Below, piece after piece: positions 12,521-23,031 of a stretch of DNA of 64,000 bases. The stretch is from Arthonia radiata (lineage: Eukaryota; Ascomycota; Arthoniomycetes; Arthoniales; Arthoniaceae). Position numbers and translations under genes: made by a program. The notes beneath the pieces are model-generated. The model worked only from the letters and a program-made list of their open reading frames with translations, did not search any database and was not told the DNA's origin. The DNA is taken from positions 1,178,001 to 1,242,000 of the forward strand of contig PSQN01000004.1 in NCBI GenBank assembly GCA_002989075.1, in the 5' to 3' direction. Position 1 is the stretch's first letter. The number at the start of each line of letters is the position of its first letter.

Positions 12521-15499
12521 ATGACCGCAAACCTCGACGCTCGCATGCGATATCCTCACCCCGATGCACAACACTCTTCGGCCCCACCTCAGCAGCCAGA
12601 GCCCTCGCAGCAGCCTCTCAACCCCTCCGCATACGCCTATTCCAACCCTCCACCACGATTGCCACGCATCCAATCCAATGCTTCCGACGCACATCCTTAT
12701 CCTCTGCCACACCACCCATCCTACCAACAGCCCTATTACCATGCGCCGCCTGCGCCTCAGCATGCTCCCGCGCCCCAGCAGGCTGCAGCCGGCGCCGCCG
12801 TGACACAGCGTTACAGTAGTCCCCCATATCGTTCGGAAGAGCCTGCAGATGAGCAGGGCGACTCGGCGCCTTCCCCTGTTGACGGGTATGTCGTGCACTC
12901 TCTTTCGGGCTCATTGGGTGACTTTCGTCATCGCAGCCTTGCACGCGCGCATCACATACTGACAGTACCCTAACAGTCAGGACGCAAACGATCCCAAGCG
13001 ATCGCGCGCGTGCGAAGCTTGTCGAGGCCTGAAAGTTCGGTGCGACCAGGATCCTGAGAAACCCGACGCCCCATGCAAGCGATGCGCCAAAGCCAAAAGG
13101 CAATGCGTCATCACAGCGCCGAGTCGCAAGCGGCAGAAGAAGACGGACAGTCGCGTCGCAGAGCTCGAGAAGAAGATTGATGCCTTGACGGCGTCGCTCA
13201 ATGCGCAAGGCCAGCCGGGCATGTCATCACCGGAAGCTGGACAGCATGGACGCTATGGGCCGGCCAATGTCTCCTCGCCAGACTCGACGAACAGCTACAC
13301 ATCACAGCATTCTCGCCCGACGGAGCAGTCGCAGAGGCATGGATCTGCAGCGCCCGCATCTCATATGCACAGAGACTCAACAGACAGGAATTCGATACAC
13401 AAGAGGCGACTATCAGATGGACCCTACGGTAAGCGCGAATCTCACACTCGACTGTTTGAGAGACAATGCTAACGATGGCGTTACCATGTATAGACAGGCA
13501 ACGTGAACCTCAACTCAGACGAGCGACACTGAAATCTGCTCGTGACGCTCCACCTGGTGACACCCTGCAGCGTGTGGCCGCCAGCCTCAGCAAGAAGATT
13601 GAGGGTGTGATTGACGAGCGCACAGCAAACCAGATATTTGATCGATACGTCGTGGAGATGGCATGTCATATGCCCTCGGTAGTCTTCACGCCACAGACGA
13701 CAGCACATCAAGTGCGCACGACCAAACCAATACTCTTTCTATCCATCCTTGTGGCAGCTTCAGTCGGCATGATGCCTCTTCAACCGCAGGAAGAACTCAC
13801 TGATCTTCTCATGGAGACGCTGGCGCACTGCATCATGCGTCTGGGAGGCAAAAGCTTGGAGTTGGTGCAGACTTTGATCATCGCCGTGACGTGGTATCGA
13901 CCGCCGAAGCGGTATGAGCAAATGAACTTCTACCAGCTGACTCACATTGGCGCGACCATGGCCATTGACATTGGAATGGGCAAATGCGCACCAAATTCGA
14001 AGACCTTGAGGCCGGAAAGAGGGGGAGAGCAAGTGCGCATGCCAAAGTATCTGATGCACCCGGGCACACTCGAAGCACGGAGGACGTGGCTGGGGTGCTA
14101 TCTTCTCTGTTCTAAGTAAGCGGCATGTCCGGTCGAGATGAACTTCAGCTAACAGATGATGCGCAGCACCGCGATGACGCTAAGACGGCCGAATCTAATA
14201 CGCTGGTCCTGCTACATGGATGAGTGCCTCGAGGTGCTTGAGACATCTGATGCAGCACTGCAAACCGACAAATTACTTTACCAATTCGTAAGGCTTCAGC
14301 ATATAAGCGAGGAGGTTGGCCAACAATTCTCCATGGATGATCCTTCCGCTACCATCACCATCTCCGACTCCCGAGTGCAGTATGCACTGAAAGCATTCGA
14401 GAACCAGCTCAAAGACTGGAGCACAGCCGCTTCCGCGTCGCCAGCCTGGAATGTACAGCTTCAATTCCACGAACATGTGACTGCATTGTATATGCACGAA
14501 GTCGCGCTGCACATCAATCACAACATCGATGACTTTCGCGCGCCGTTCACGGAAGAATCCCTGCGTGCTGCTTCAGGCCAGACGGTCATACTATCTTCGT
14601 CGCATTCCAAGGCGCTGACCGAGTGTTTGACGTCTGTCCACGGCACTATGCAGGCCTTTTTCAACATGGACATCTCCACCATAAGAGCCCTTCCAATCCT
14701 CTATTTCGTCCGTGTCGCATACGCAGTTGTCGTGCTCATCAAGCTATACTTCGCCGTCACAGCACCTGGCTCAGAAGTGGGCAAGGTCATCAGCAAAGAA
14801 GACCTCCAGGTAGAACATCACCTCGACACGCTTTTGCGCATATTCCACACCATTGATGACGAGGAGTCTTTCAGACCAGCGAACAAATTCCTACTAATCC
14901 TGGGTAAGCTACGAGAGTGGTTCACGAACAACAAAGAGAACAAGAACATTCCTCGCGATGCATCCAGGTTCAATCCATGGGCGGCATCGCAGCACGCCGA
15001 GGACATTATACACAACCCACAGCGAAGAGATTCGCCTGTCTCACAACGGTCGGAACCCGTGCATACAACTTCGCGACAACAGCAGCCAACCCCCAAGTTC
15101 AGCAACGAGTCTACGCCGCTGCAAGTGCTCAGCGCAGTCGCAACTCAAAACTCGAACGCAAATACCCGAGCGCTCTCCTCTACCAGCAGTCCCGGAAAGC
15201 AAGTGCCACGGCCATCGCCCGGACAGCAAATGCAGCAACCAACCATGACGCAGGCGCAAGCGCAGGCATACTATCAACGTGCTGCCGAGAGCAATGCGCC
15301 CATGCCACCCGGAATATACGACCCAAATGTCGTTGGCGATACTGGCGACTTCAATATGGGCGTTGGCTTCGAGCAGGCCATGGATATGGCAATGGGCACT
15401 ACAGACGCGGATCTATCAAGTATCTTCATGGGTGACCCCATGTTCAACTTTGGCGCTGTGCAGGGGCCCGATGGGATGGCCTATTATCAGAGTTGGTGA
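12521..15499 (+). CDS. Zn2Cys6 fungal-specific transcription factor, 923 aa
   Basis: Model join(12521..12885,12977..13428,13494..14115,14167..15499), phases consistent throughout. Residues 1-120 are Pro/Gln/His/Tyr-rich. The binuclear zinc cluster lies at about 134-165 (CEAC, RGLKVRC, then CKRC and RQC), followed by a basic linker and a short heptad region (RVAELEKKIDALTASL) for dimerisation. The middle homology region spans roughly 330-720, with the typical RRTWLGCYLLCSNTAM motif split by the third intron. The C-terminal 200 residues are Gln/Pro/Ala-rich with acidic and aromatic patches, a likely activation domain. The middle region recalls War1-like weak-acid-response regulators, but I would not assign a target set. 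Confidence 0.9.
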
Positions 15500-16835
15500 A
15501 AGAGGAAGAGCCTGGACGAGACATGTGTATGAAGCGACATTATGGATGAAATCAAGCTGTACAGGTGGGTTATTAAGACGTATTGGACATGAGAAGACTT
15601 GTACATGCTTGATTATATACTCGCGAGATACCCTTTGCTGAATCTGTATGACATGTCTCGACACTCCTACCACTCTGAAGCAGGGCTATTTTACGCGACT
15701 GGCAAAGGCGTTTCGCACGAGAAAGGCAAGTCTAGCCGGACCGCGCTGTGGCCAATCAGATGACTAGCGTCGTTTGCTTTGAAACTCTGACTTTAAGCGC
15801 GCATCCTCACTTCGACATCCTCTCTTCACCAATGGTCTCGCTTCTCTGTCTATCTTCGACACCTGGAACTCTGAAGCATATCGAAGTGTCGCGCCATCCC
15901 TCTGAAGCAGAGAGCGACTGCCCAGGAACCTGCGGGTATGCCGATGAGCACTGTGCATCCGCTCGCCTTTGTGAAGCTCAACAAAACGCTTGTGGTTTGC
16001 ACAGTGCCGCAAATGTTGTCCTTTCGAGCGCGTTTGCAATTCAGCTATCTGATGCTCTGAGAGCGGGCTCAGCAACGGATTTGTTTTGAGCGCGCCTGCA
16101 GCTTCAAACAAGCGCTTGAGCTGTCCACTTCAATGAGGCTCAACGGCTACACGAGCACTGGACGTCGATCAATCGCCCCTTCACTATGATAATGTTTCAC
16201 CTCGTAGAGCGGCTGCAGGCCCTAGCAAAGAAGCGCCGTCATTGGTGTTCATAGTTGTAAGCATCTGTGACAGTAAGTGTTCCATTTAATCACCTGTCTT
16301 GTATCATCACCTTTGAGATCTATTCTGGGGAAGATCTAGACGGGCCACTTCAAGACGCGTATTGTGCCAAACGTGGTTGCCTGGCTACGAACGCTTTCTC
16401 TCGTTGCTCCGTCTACGATGGCAAAACACGACCTTGTTTGCGCGCACGGACCGAGCGTCCGCTCTACCCTCAATCTTTTCACACAACAAAAACATTTCTC
16501 AATACCCTTCGTTCCGCCTGCTCTACACTCAGCTGCGCTGCACTGTACCATCACACTCTCTTCATCAACCTTCGTTTCTGCGGACACTGTGTGTCTCGCG
16601 CACCACGCTGTGCAGTTGTTCAATTCGACTTTCTTTGAACCTATTTGAAGACCGCCTTTCACACATTCTTTCAACCACACTCACTCAACAAAGACACTAT
16701 CGCGTCGAGTTGCACCCAGTCTCAAGACTAGCATAGCGATACCAACTTTGCCCGCTCGATCACCTCAGCGACTTCACTCAAATACATTCGCTTCCAATTT
16801 TCTGCCGGTCAGAAGATATTACTAAAACACTCAAG
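15500..16835. other. Long intergenic region
   Basis: 1.3 kb without a convincing gene. The downstream half (about 16200-16835) is C/T-rich and looks like promoter and 5' leader of the secreted protein gene that follows. Short open frames on both strands lack splice support and family resemblance. Confidence 0.5.
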
Positions 16836-18188
16836 ATGCTTCTAGTCACTCTCGGTCTTCTCGCCGCGGCTTTGCTGCCTGGCTCGAGCGCTCACTCATG
16901 GAACGAGCAAATCTCCCTCATCGATGACAAGGGCAACTTCATCTCCAACGGATATCCACGAGGCTACGTTGCACGTACTGATCCCGGCTTCAATGGCAAC
17001 TCCATGATGTGGATGTTACCTTCGGCTGAGTCCAAGCGCTCTCGCATCGACAGCTCCGACTTCGTCTGCCACACCAACCAGCGCACCAAGACTCAACCTC
17101 CAAAGTATCCGCGCGTGCAAGTCGCCCCTGGCTCCACGATCGCTATGAAGTACCTCGAGAACGGTCACGTCACTCAGCCTCTCAATCAGAAGGGCAAGCA
17201 ACTCTCTGGCGGCTCAGTCTTTGTCTTTGGCACCACCCAACCGAAGGATGATGCTAAGCTCATGGACGTGCTGCAGTGGACTACTGATGGTACTGGTGGT
17301 GACAAGTCTGGTCGCCTTCTGGCAGCACAGAACTACGACGACGGCCGCTGCTACCAAATTGCTGGGGCCCCGATCTCCACCGAGCGTCAGTCAAAGACAC
17401 CTAACTTCAAGCCCGGCCAGTCAGCAGGTACGAACGAACTTTGGTGTGACACCTACGTGACAATGCCCAAGGACCTTCCCCAGGGCCAGGGCGCCTACAC
17501 TCTCTACTGGGTCTGGGACTGGCGCACACTCAACCAGCAGCAAGCTTCGACGGAAGGCGGTGGCCAACAAGCTGATCCTGGTCTCCCTAACGGCAAGGAT
17601 GAGTTCTACACAACCTGCTCTGACTTCGATGTTGTTGCTCAGCCTCCTGCCCCGGCCTTCGACAAGAACCAGCTTGGCCAGCAGGATCCTATGAGCAAGG
17701 CTGCACCCGACTACTTGAACAACATCATGGGCGCTTTGGTCAAGAGCCCCGGCGCTGAACCATCACCTGTCTACGCGACCGCCGGTGCTGGCGGTGCTCC
17801 TCAGCCTACCTCTGCTGCTCCACCGGCTCCCCAAGCCCCAGCTCCAGTTGCAACCACTCCTGCTGCGGCCCCTGTCGCTGCTTCACCAGCTCCTGCGGCG
17901 TCAGCTCCTGCGCCATCGGCCGTGACACCCCTTCCCATGAGCGCCTTCAAGCCTGCTGTATCAGGCGCAGCTGCCGCATCAGGCAAGCCATCAGACAAGC
18001 CCTCAACTCCCGCGACCCCCGCTGCTCCTAGTGGTATGAAGACGATAGCGGTGCCTGCCGGTGCTTCAGTCTTTGTTCTGAACAAAGATGGCGTTATGAC
18101 TCAGGTGCACAAGCGCGCTGAGGCTACCACCTTTGCTAAGCTGCCCCGGTCCGTGGTGCACGCTCATGGTGATGCTCACCGTTACTAG
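16836..18188 (+). CDS. Secreted DUF7492-like protein with predicted N-terminal histidine (LPMO-like features), 450 aa
   Basis: Single exon. Residues 1-19 are a signal peptide (LLVTLGLLAAALLPGSSA), and cleavage after Ala19 leaves His20 as residue 1 of the mature chain. A second histidine is in the motif ENGHVT at His111. An aromatic patch, TLYWVWDW, lies at about 222-229. An N-terminal His plus a distal GHVT-type His is the layout of the copper histidine brace of lytic polysaccharide monooxygenases. The opening HSWNEQISLID...GYPRGYVARTD resembles the fungal DUF7492 family as I remember it. From about residue 270 the chain is an Ala/Pro/Ser-rich linker of about 120 residues, ending in a short conserved tail. 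No GPI-type hydrophobic C-terminus is visible. Copper binding and oxidative activity are inference. Confidence 0.75.
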   Translation: MLLVTLGLLAAALLPGSSAHSWNEQISLIDDKGNFISNGYPRGYVARTDPGFNGNSMMWMLPSAESKRSRIDSSDFVCHTNQRTKTQPPKYPRVQVAPGSTIAMKYLENGHVTQPLNQKGKQLSGGSVFVFGTTQPKDDAKLMDVLQWTTDGTGGDKSGRLLAAQNYDDGRCYQIAGAPISTERQSKTPNFKPGQSAGTNELWCDTYVTMPKDLPQGQGAYTLYWVWDWRTLNQQQASTEGGGQQADPGLPNGKDEFYTTCSDFDVVAQPPAPAFDKNQLGQQDPMSKAAPDYLNNIMGALVKSPGAEPSPVYATAGAGGAPQPTSAAPPAPQAPAPVATTPAAAPVAASPAPAASAPAPSAVTPLPMSAFKPAVSGAAAASGKPSDKPSTPATPAAPSGMKTIAVPAGASVFVLNKDGVMTQVHKRAEATTFAKLPRSVVHAHGDAHRY

Positions 18189-18641
18189 AAGGTTGAGATG
18201 ATTGCATAGTTCGGAAGACGATTGATTACGACGATTGATTACGACGATTCATGAATATAGATTGCTGGGCCTGGTGCTTGGCTTGTATTATTACTATTAA
18301 CACCAATCGATGACCAAAGTCACTCATTACACTATGACAACCTTGCTTCCACCTTTCTTATGATCTATGCTTCTGGTGACTCGTCTCTTGGAATTGCTTG
18401 AATATTGACTACGGGGTGACGGTATACGAAAAGCACAGACCACACGATATCATTCACCCATCTTCAACGCGCCTTTCACCTCTGACCGCTCCATTTCCTT
18501 CATACCTTTCAATATGTAAGTTTCCACCTTTCGAGGTGGCCATGATCGCCTCTCAACCAACTTCATCGCCTTTTGTTTGACAACAAAACTTTTGCATTCC
18601 ATAATATCACCGGTTGCACCTCACGCGCCGCCACCACCACA
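18189..18641. other. Spacer with a short tandem repeat in the 3' flank
   Basis: Directly after the stop codon, the 13-bp unit GACGATTGATTAC is repeated at 18217-18229 and 18230-18242, with a partial third copy from 18243. The rest is the C/T-rich leader of the Wss1-type gene. Confidence 0.5.
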
Positions 18642-20321
18642 ATGCCTGTCGGCATCCAACGCCTCAACCAACAGGGCCGCCACCACACCAACGACCGCAT
18701 CATCTTCATCAAACCCCTTCCCGGCCCCACCGCCTCAATCGCCGAGGACTTCCTCTCCCGCATCGCCGCGCAATGCCTCCCCCTCATGAAGCAGCACTCC
18801 CTCTCCGTCATGACGCTGGAAGAACACGAGCCGAACCGCGAGTTCGTGGGCCGCAACTTCAACGCGGGCGAGATCGTGCAGCTGGTGCTACACCCACTGG
18901 GGAACACGGGCAGATGGCTCCCCTTCAAGTACGTGCAGATGGTCATGATGCATGAGTTGGCACATTGCAAGGAGATGAACCACAGCCGTGCGTTCTGGAA
19001 GGTGCGGAATCAGTATGCGGAGGATATGCGCGGGCTCTGGTCGAATGGGTATACAGGTGAAGGACTGTGGGGACGCGGTCAGACGTTGTACTCAGGGCAA
19101 TACGACGATACAGAGACGCCGGACGCAAGTGAACTCCCTGAACATCTGTGCGGTGGGACGTATCGTAGCCGGCGGAAAAGAAAGCGGGGGGCGAATGCAC
19201 AAGGGGAGAAGCCGAGTTACCAAGAGAGGAAGCAGAAGTGGATTGAGAAGAAGTTTGGGAAGGAGGGGCAGGACCTGGGTGGTGATGAGTCGATGCGGAG
19301 GCATCTGGAGAAGGGAAAGTTGAGTTTGAGTCAGCCGAGGGTTGCGAAGAGTAAGCGGGGAAGGGATTTGAGGGCGGAGGCTGCGGCGTTGAGGATGAGA
19401 AGGCTGCAGGCGGAGAAGGAGGCCGAAGAGGCGATTAAGAGGGAGGATGAGGAGGTTGTTGGGGAGGAGACTGAAGATGATGGAGATGAAGCGGATGTGA
19501 CTGGTGTGGATGGTAACAGGATTACTGACAAGGAGGGAAGAGGTATGGTCAAGGTCTGTGAAGATGAGGATGAAGATGACGAAGGCGCGAGGAATGAGAT
19601 GGCGGAGCTTTCGCAGATGGGCAGTTCTTCGAAGAAGAGGGCATGGGCGCCTGCTCGCAAGGGAGGAAAACCAAAAGCTGACCACGCTGCGGAGGAAGAC
19701 GTTTCAACCACTGAAGACGAGAGCGAGGATGGGGAACAATCAAAACTTATTGATACCGCACCACGAGAGTTCAGTCGACTGCGGAAATCACCTCGCAGTA
19801 CGCCACAGAAGAAAGCGAGCGGCTTTACGAACCGAGCCGCAGCGCGGAAACCAGACGTCAATGGTACCGCCGCCGGACGAGTGTACCATCACGACGACGA
19901 ACCCCAGACTCTGGTCCAGCCTCCGCTTCCAAAGGCTCAGTCACCTAGTCTTGAGTCAGTCTCTTATGTTGCCGCACCAGCTGCCAAGGCGAACACCGCA
20001 CCAGCACCGTTAGTCTCATCGACTGAGCCAACCGTCCCTGCCACCTCAGCACCCGCAAAGCCACTCGAAGCGCCACCGCTCAAACTTCGTCCGCCTCTCC
20101 CACCGCCTCAACCAGTCGAACAGAGCTGCTCAATCTGTTCATTCGCCAACGATCCGCAAGCTCTCACCTGTATCGCCTGCGCCCACGTCCTGGACACGAC
20201 AAAGCTAACAAGACATTGGCGTTGCGTGAGCGAGGTATGTGAAGGAAGTGAGTATGTCAACAGCGATGATGTCGGCCGGTGCGGAGTCTGCGATGCCGCC
20301 CGGATTATGAGCGGTGAGTGA
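18642..20321 (+). CDS. WSS1: WLM-domain metalloprotease, Wss1-type, 559 aa
   Basis: SprT/WLM-family protease that removes DNA-protein crosslinks and SUMOylated proteins from chromatin. The start ATG at 18642 follows CCACCACA, and the frame upstream of it has no ATG. The WLM domain covers about 1-200, with the zinc site HELAH at 104-108 and a third ligand His114 (KEMNH). A long charged linker (about 200-470) is rich in Glu, Asp, Lys and Arg, with nuclear-localisation-like clusters. The C-terminus holds CSICSFANDPQALTCIAC, a RanBP2-type zinc finger, followed by further cysteines (WRC, EVC, RCGVC). Single exon. The codon bias shifts to G at third positions in the charged linker. Confidence 0.92.
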   Translation: MPVGIQRLNQQGRHHTNDRIIFIKPLPGPTASIAEDFLSRIAAQCLPLMKQHSLSVMTLEEHEPNREFVGRNFNAGEIVQLVLHPLGNTGRWLPFKYVQMVMMHELAHCKEMNHSRAFWKVRNQYAEDMRGLWSNGYTGEGLWGRGQTLYSGQYDDTETPDASELPEHLCGGTYRSRRKRKRGANAQGEKPSYQERKQKWIEKKFGKEGQDLGGDESMRRHLEKGKLSLSQPRVAKSKRGRDLRAEAAALRMRRLQAEKEAEEAIKREDEEVVGEETEDDGDEADVTGVDGNRITDKEGRGMVKVCEDEDEDDEGARNEMAELSQMGSSSKKRAWAPARKGGKPKADHAAEEDVSTTEDESEDGEQSKLIDTAPREFSRLRKSPRSTPQKKASGFTNRAAARKPDVNGTAAGRVYHHDDEPQTLVQPPLPKAQSPSLESVSYVAAPAAKANTAPAPLVSSTEPTVPATSAPAKPLEAPPLKLRPPLPPPQPVEQSCSICSFANDPQALTCIACAHVLDTTKLTRHWRCVSEVCEGSEYVNSDDVGRCGVCDAARIMSGE

Positions 20322-20849
20322 GTAGGAGTGACGTGGGCTTGTAACGACAAGTCCTGCGTGCTCGCGCATGTCCGGGCCTTCGAAGTGTATTTTCAAAAGA
20401 TAAGGTCAGATCTAAATTTCAATCATATCGCAAGCATGCAGTGCATAAAGTGAATCGCAGCAAGAACTACGCGCAGAATAGCAGACCAGCAACAGAAATA
20501 CGATGAGCCTTGTCAAACATGCACAACTTGTAAACCAACGCTCCCACTTTGCTCAACTTCTTCGTCCGATGTGATGTTGCTTCTGCTGCACCAAAAGCAT
20601 GCATCGACCCCCAGGGTCTTGTTTTAATTCTTTTGAGGAAGGTCTTGGTACAGTTGGAGACAACGATGATACCACGTTACACGCGGCCAGCAAAAGTCGT
20701 GCTCCAGGAGCGGTAAGTATATAAGAGCCAGCTGTTCGATACTGTCGGCATAGATTGTTCCAATATCTATCATAGCGCAACACCACGGGTTTTGACTGTA
20801 AAGAGACCCCCAAGCTTACGTCCGACGTTTCACTCATCCACAGCTGTCA
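20322..20849. other. Intergenic region upstream of the small-gene array
   Basis: No supported gene. Possible promoter of the first array member: a TATA-like GTATATAAG lies near 20716-20724. Confidence 0.45.
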
Positions 20850-21153
20850 ATGGCCGCCATCCACTTCCAGCAGCGCGTGACGCAAGAAGAGCGCGAGGTA
20901 CATCCACCCTCCCATGCCGGCACTAGCACCTGACCCGACATAGACCTGGGACGCCGTCGACGGCGCCCGCATCCTCGCGGACCACAACGCCCGGGTCCAG
21001 CCACCCCAGCACGCAGGCGCCGATGACCTGCTTGACTGGATCAGACATGGGTTCATTCGCCTTTTTCCAACGCATCAGAACCGCGTTTCGGACTTCACGA
21101 TTTGGCATGCGGAGCGGGCGGAGCGGACGGCGAGGATTGGGAGGTGGAATTGA
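20850..21153 (+). CDS. Small protein, array member A, 85 aa
   Basis: Model join(20850..20897,20944..21153). The first exon encodes 16 residues (MAAIHFQQRVTQEERE), then GTACAT to CATAG, phase 0. The second exon begins TWDAVDGARILADHN and ends IGRWN. I do not recognise the family. It is supported by paralogy with the next two genes. All three have a first exon of 14-17 codons, a phase-0 intron at the same place, a GxxIxxDHN motif early in exon 2, and a HxxRVxxFxxWH-like motif near the end. There is no signal peptide or membrane segment; Arg, His and Trp are frequent. Function unknown. Confidence 0.65.
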
Positions 21154-21630
21154 GCGTTGTGAGGCCTGCTAGGGGACGTTTTCGGATGGGGGGCAAGGCG
21201 TACGCTGGCGTTGCGTGCGGAGGATGTGGAGTCCAGGTTGCGCTGCCGTGTCAGGGCTTGCTACCTCGAATATGCTGCACGACTTGTGGTACTCCGAGTG
21301 CACATTTCAGTCCTTGATAGGCACGCCCGTGCGAACGAGATACTTCGATATGTTTGATCGCTTTGTTGCAACGACCGCTGCCGCCGGACTGTGTGACCTT
21401 ACATCAGATACCGTATTCTTGATATTAGAAGACAACACAGTATCCCCACGCCTTACCTCAAAGCTCACACTATACTTACCGGAAAGAGTCAATAAACTCA
21501 CACCACCTGTCCTTCCAACTCATGATAACACAGCACTCCGCTGATATATCAGCGGATCAGCGCCCTTATCAATCGCACCGTCTTCTCCACGCCCACATCC
21601 ACCCAGCACGCATAATCGAGCATTGAGAGT
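21154..21630. other. Spacer between array members A and B
   Basis: No gene seen. Contains the perfect 18-bp palindrome described separately, in the presumed promoter of member B. Confidence 0.45.
21538..21555. promoter_or_regulatory. Perfect 18-bp palindrome upstream of array member B
   Basis: CCGCTGATATATCAGCGG is its own reverse complement. It lies 76 bp before the ATG of member B and includes a TATAT core, so it could be a core-promoter element, a binding site for a dimeric regulator, or chance. Confidence 0.35.
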
Positions 21631-21989
21631 ATGCCCAGCCTCGAGCAAACGGTGTCGAAGCAAGACCTTGAGGTGCGTTCTTACCTTCCCTCCGCTTCCA
21701 AACTTCCACCCAGTTCTTCACACTGCGCACATAGAGTCCAAAGTATTCATGTCACGCCCCACAGGACTTTCGCCAGCTCAATGGTGACCGTATTCTCGAA
21801 GATCATAACACAAACAGCACACATCAGCTGAAGAGCGGACTGCTCTGCCATCCCGCGAGCCATGATGAAGTGATGACCTGGGTGCGGAAACACTTCGCCA
21901 AGCACACGGATGCGACACACGAGGATCGTGTGAGGGCGTTTGGGGTGTGGCATTTGATGCAGCCGCGTGGGAAGTCTGAGGAGAAATGA
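21631..21989 (+). CDS. Small protein, array member B, 88 aa
   Basis: Model join(21631..21672,21765..21989). Exon 1 encodes MPSLEQTVSKQDLE, then GTGCGT to CACAG, phase 0. Exon 2 starts DFRQLNGDRILEDHN, continues with DEVMTWVRKHF, and has HEDRVRAFGVWH near the end. Paralogue of A and C with the same gene structure. The single cysteine (GLLCHP) sits in a loop that is longer than in A. It is hydrophilic, probably cytosolic or nuclear, and of unknown function. Confidence 0.65.
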
Positions 21990-22438
21990 CATCCGTCGAT
22001 GAGGCAATGCTCGTCCAGTTCTATCATACCCCTACTATCTCCAGCAGTATCATGGGTACGAGAATCACTGCCAGTCCTTGCTGTGACACTCGGCTCGGCA
22101 GCCACCAACAGCATGCGGCAAAATCACATCTCAACTATCAGCCGGTGGATGGCCTATGACGAACCAGAATTCTTGCTCAGACTGTTAGTCAGATTAGCAG
22201 ATCGAAGAAGATACGATACCCACCACCAAAAACGGCGAATAATAAATAGCAAGCTGGCCTCTACGGTGTATAAAGCACCCTTGCCACTTCTGCAAACGTC
22301 CAGGATGACATAACGCAATAGCAGAAACTTAGCGGGCAGCGAACTTAGCGTGACCACAGCGACCTCGAAGACAGCTGGCTGGACGAAAGCCATATAACGA
22401 GAGAGAAACACACAAACTTACCCATCCTACACACAACA
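21990..22438. other. Spacer between array members B and C
   Basis: No gene or recognisable fourth copy of the array family seen. Confidence 0.4.
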
Positions 22439-22867
22439 ATGCCAAACCTCCAACACATGCAAGCGGAGTGCTCGCAGATCGACCGTGAGGTACCATATCC
22501 TCTTTCCTATCCTCTGTTTTTGACCTCTCGCTAACAAACCCAGCGCTACAACGCCCTCCAAGGCGACCTCATCGCGCACGACCACAACAACCACCACCTG
22601 CCTGCCGGCGCCCCGAAAGCGACCTCAAACGATGTGATGATGTTCATCAAGAGGCACATGCCGGTGCATGGGCGCTATCTGAAGTGCTCGCATGAGCAGC
22701 GCGTGGGGCATTTTAATCGGTGGAGGGAGGAGCATTTGCGTGTTTTGAAGGGGTGCGGGGGTGGTAGGGAGAAGGAGAGGGTGGAGGGGGAGATGAATGG
22801 GGAAAGGGGGATGGGAGAGAATGGGAAACCTGTTGTTGGCGGGTTTAAGAGTGGGGAGGGGTTTTGA
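22439..22867 (+). CDS. Small protein, array member C, 124 aa
   Basis: Model join(22439..22489,22544..22867). Exon 1 encodes 17 residues; the intron GTACCA to CCCAG is 54 nt with a CTAAC branch site. Exon 2 starts RYNALQGDLIAHDHN, followed by NDVMMFIKRHM and HEQRVGHFNRW. It keeps the array-family core but carries an extra Gly/Glu/Lys-rich tail of about 35 residues after HLRVLKG. The tail is purine-rich and may be extended read-out of a 3' region rather than conserved protein. The gene converges on the DUF6601 gene 165 bp away. Confidence 0.62.
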
Positions 22868-23031
22868 GTGGGAGTGGGGAAGGAGAGGGTTCCTTTGCTC
22901 GTGCTACCGCGATTTCGATATCAGTGAACCAGCGTTGCGCTTGCAATTCTCCCTTGTCTTCAAAGGCGAAAGCCAACCCGACGAACACCAAATCTCGGCC
23001 AGGTGCAGACCAGACCCCACTGAGCGGCGGC

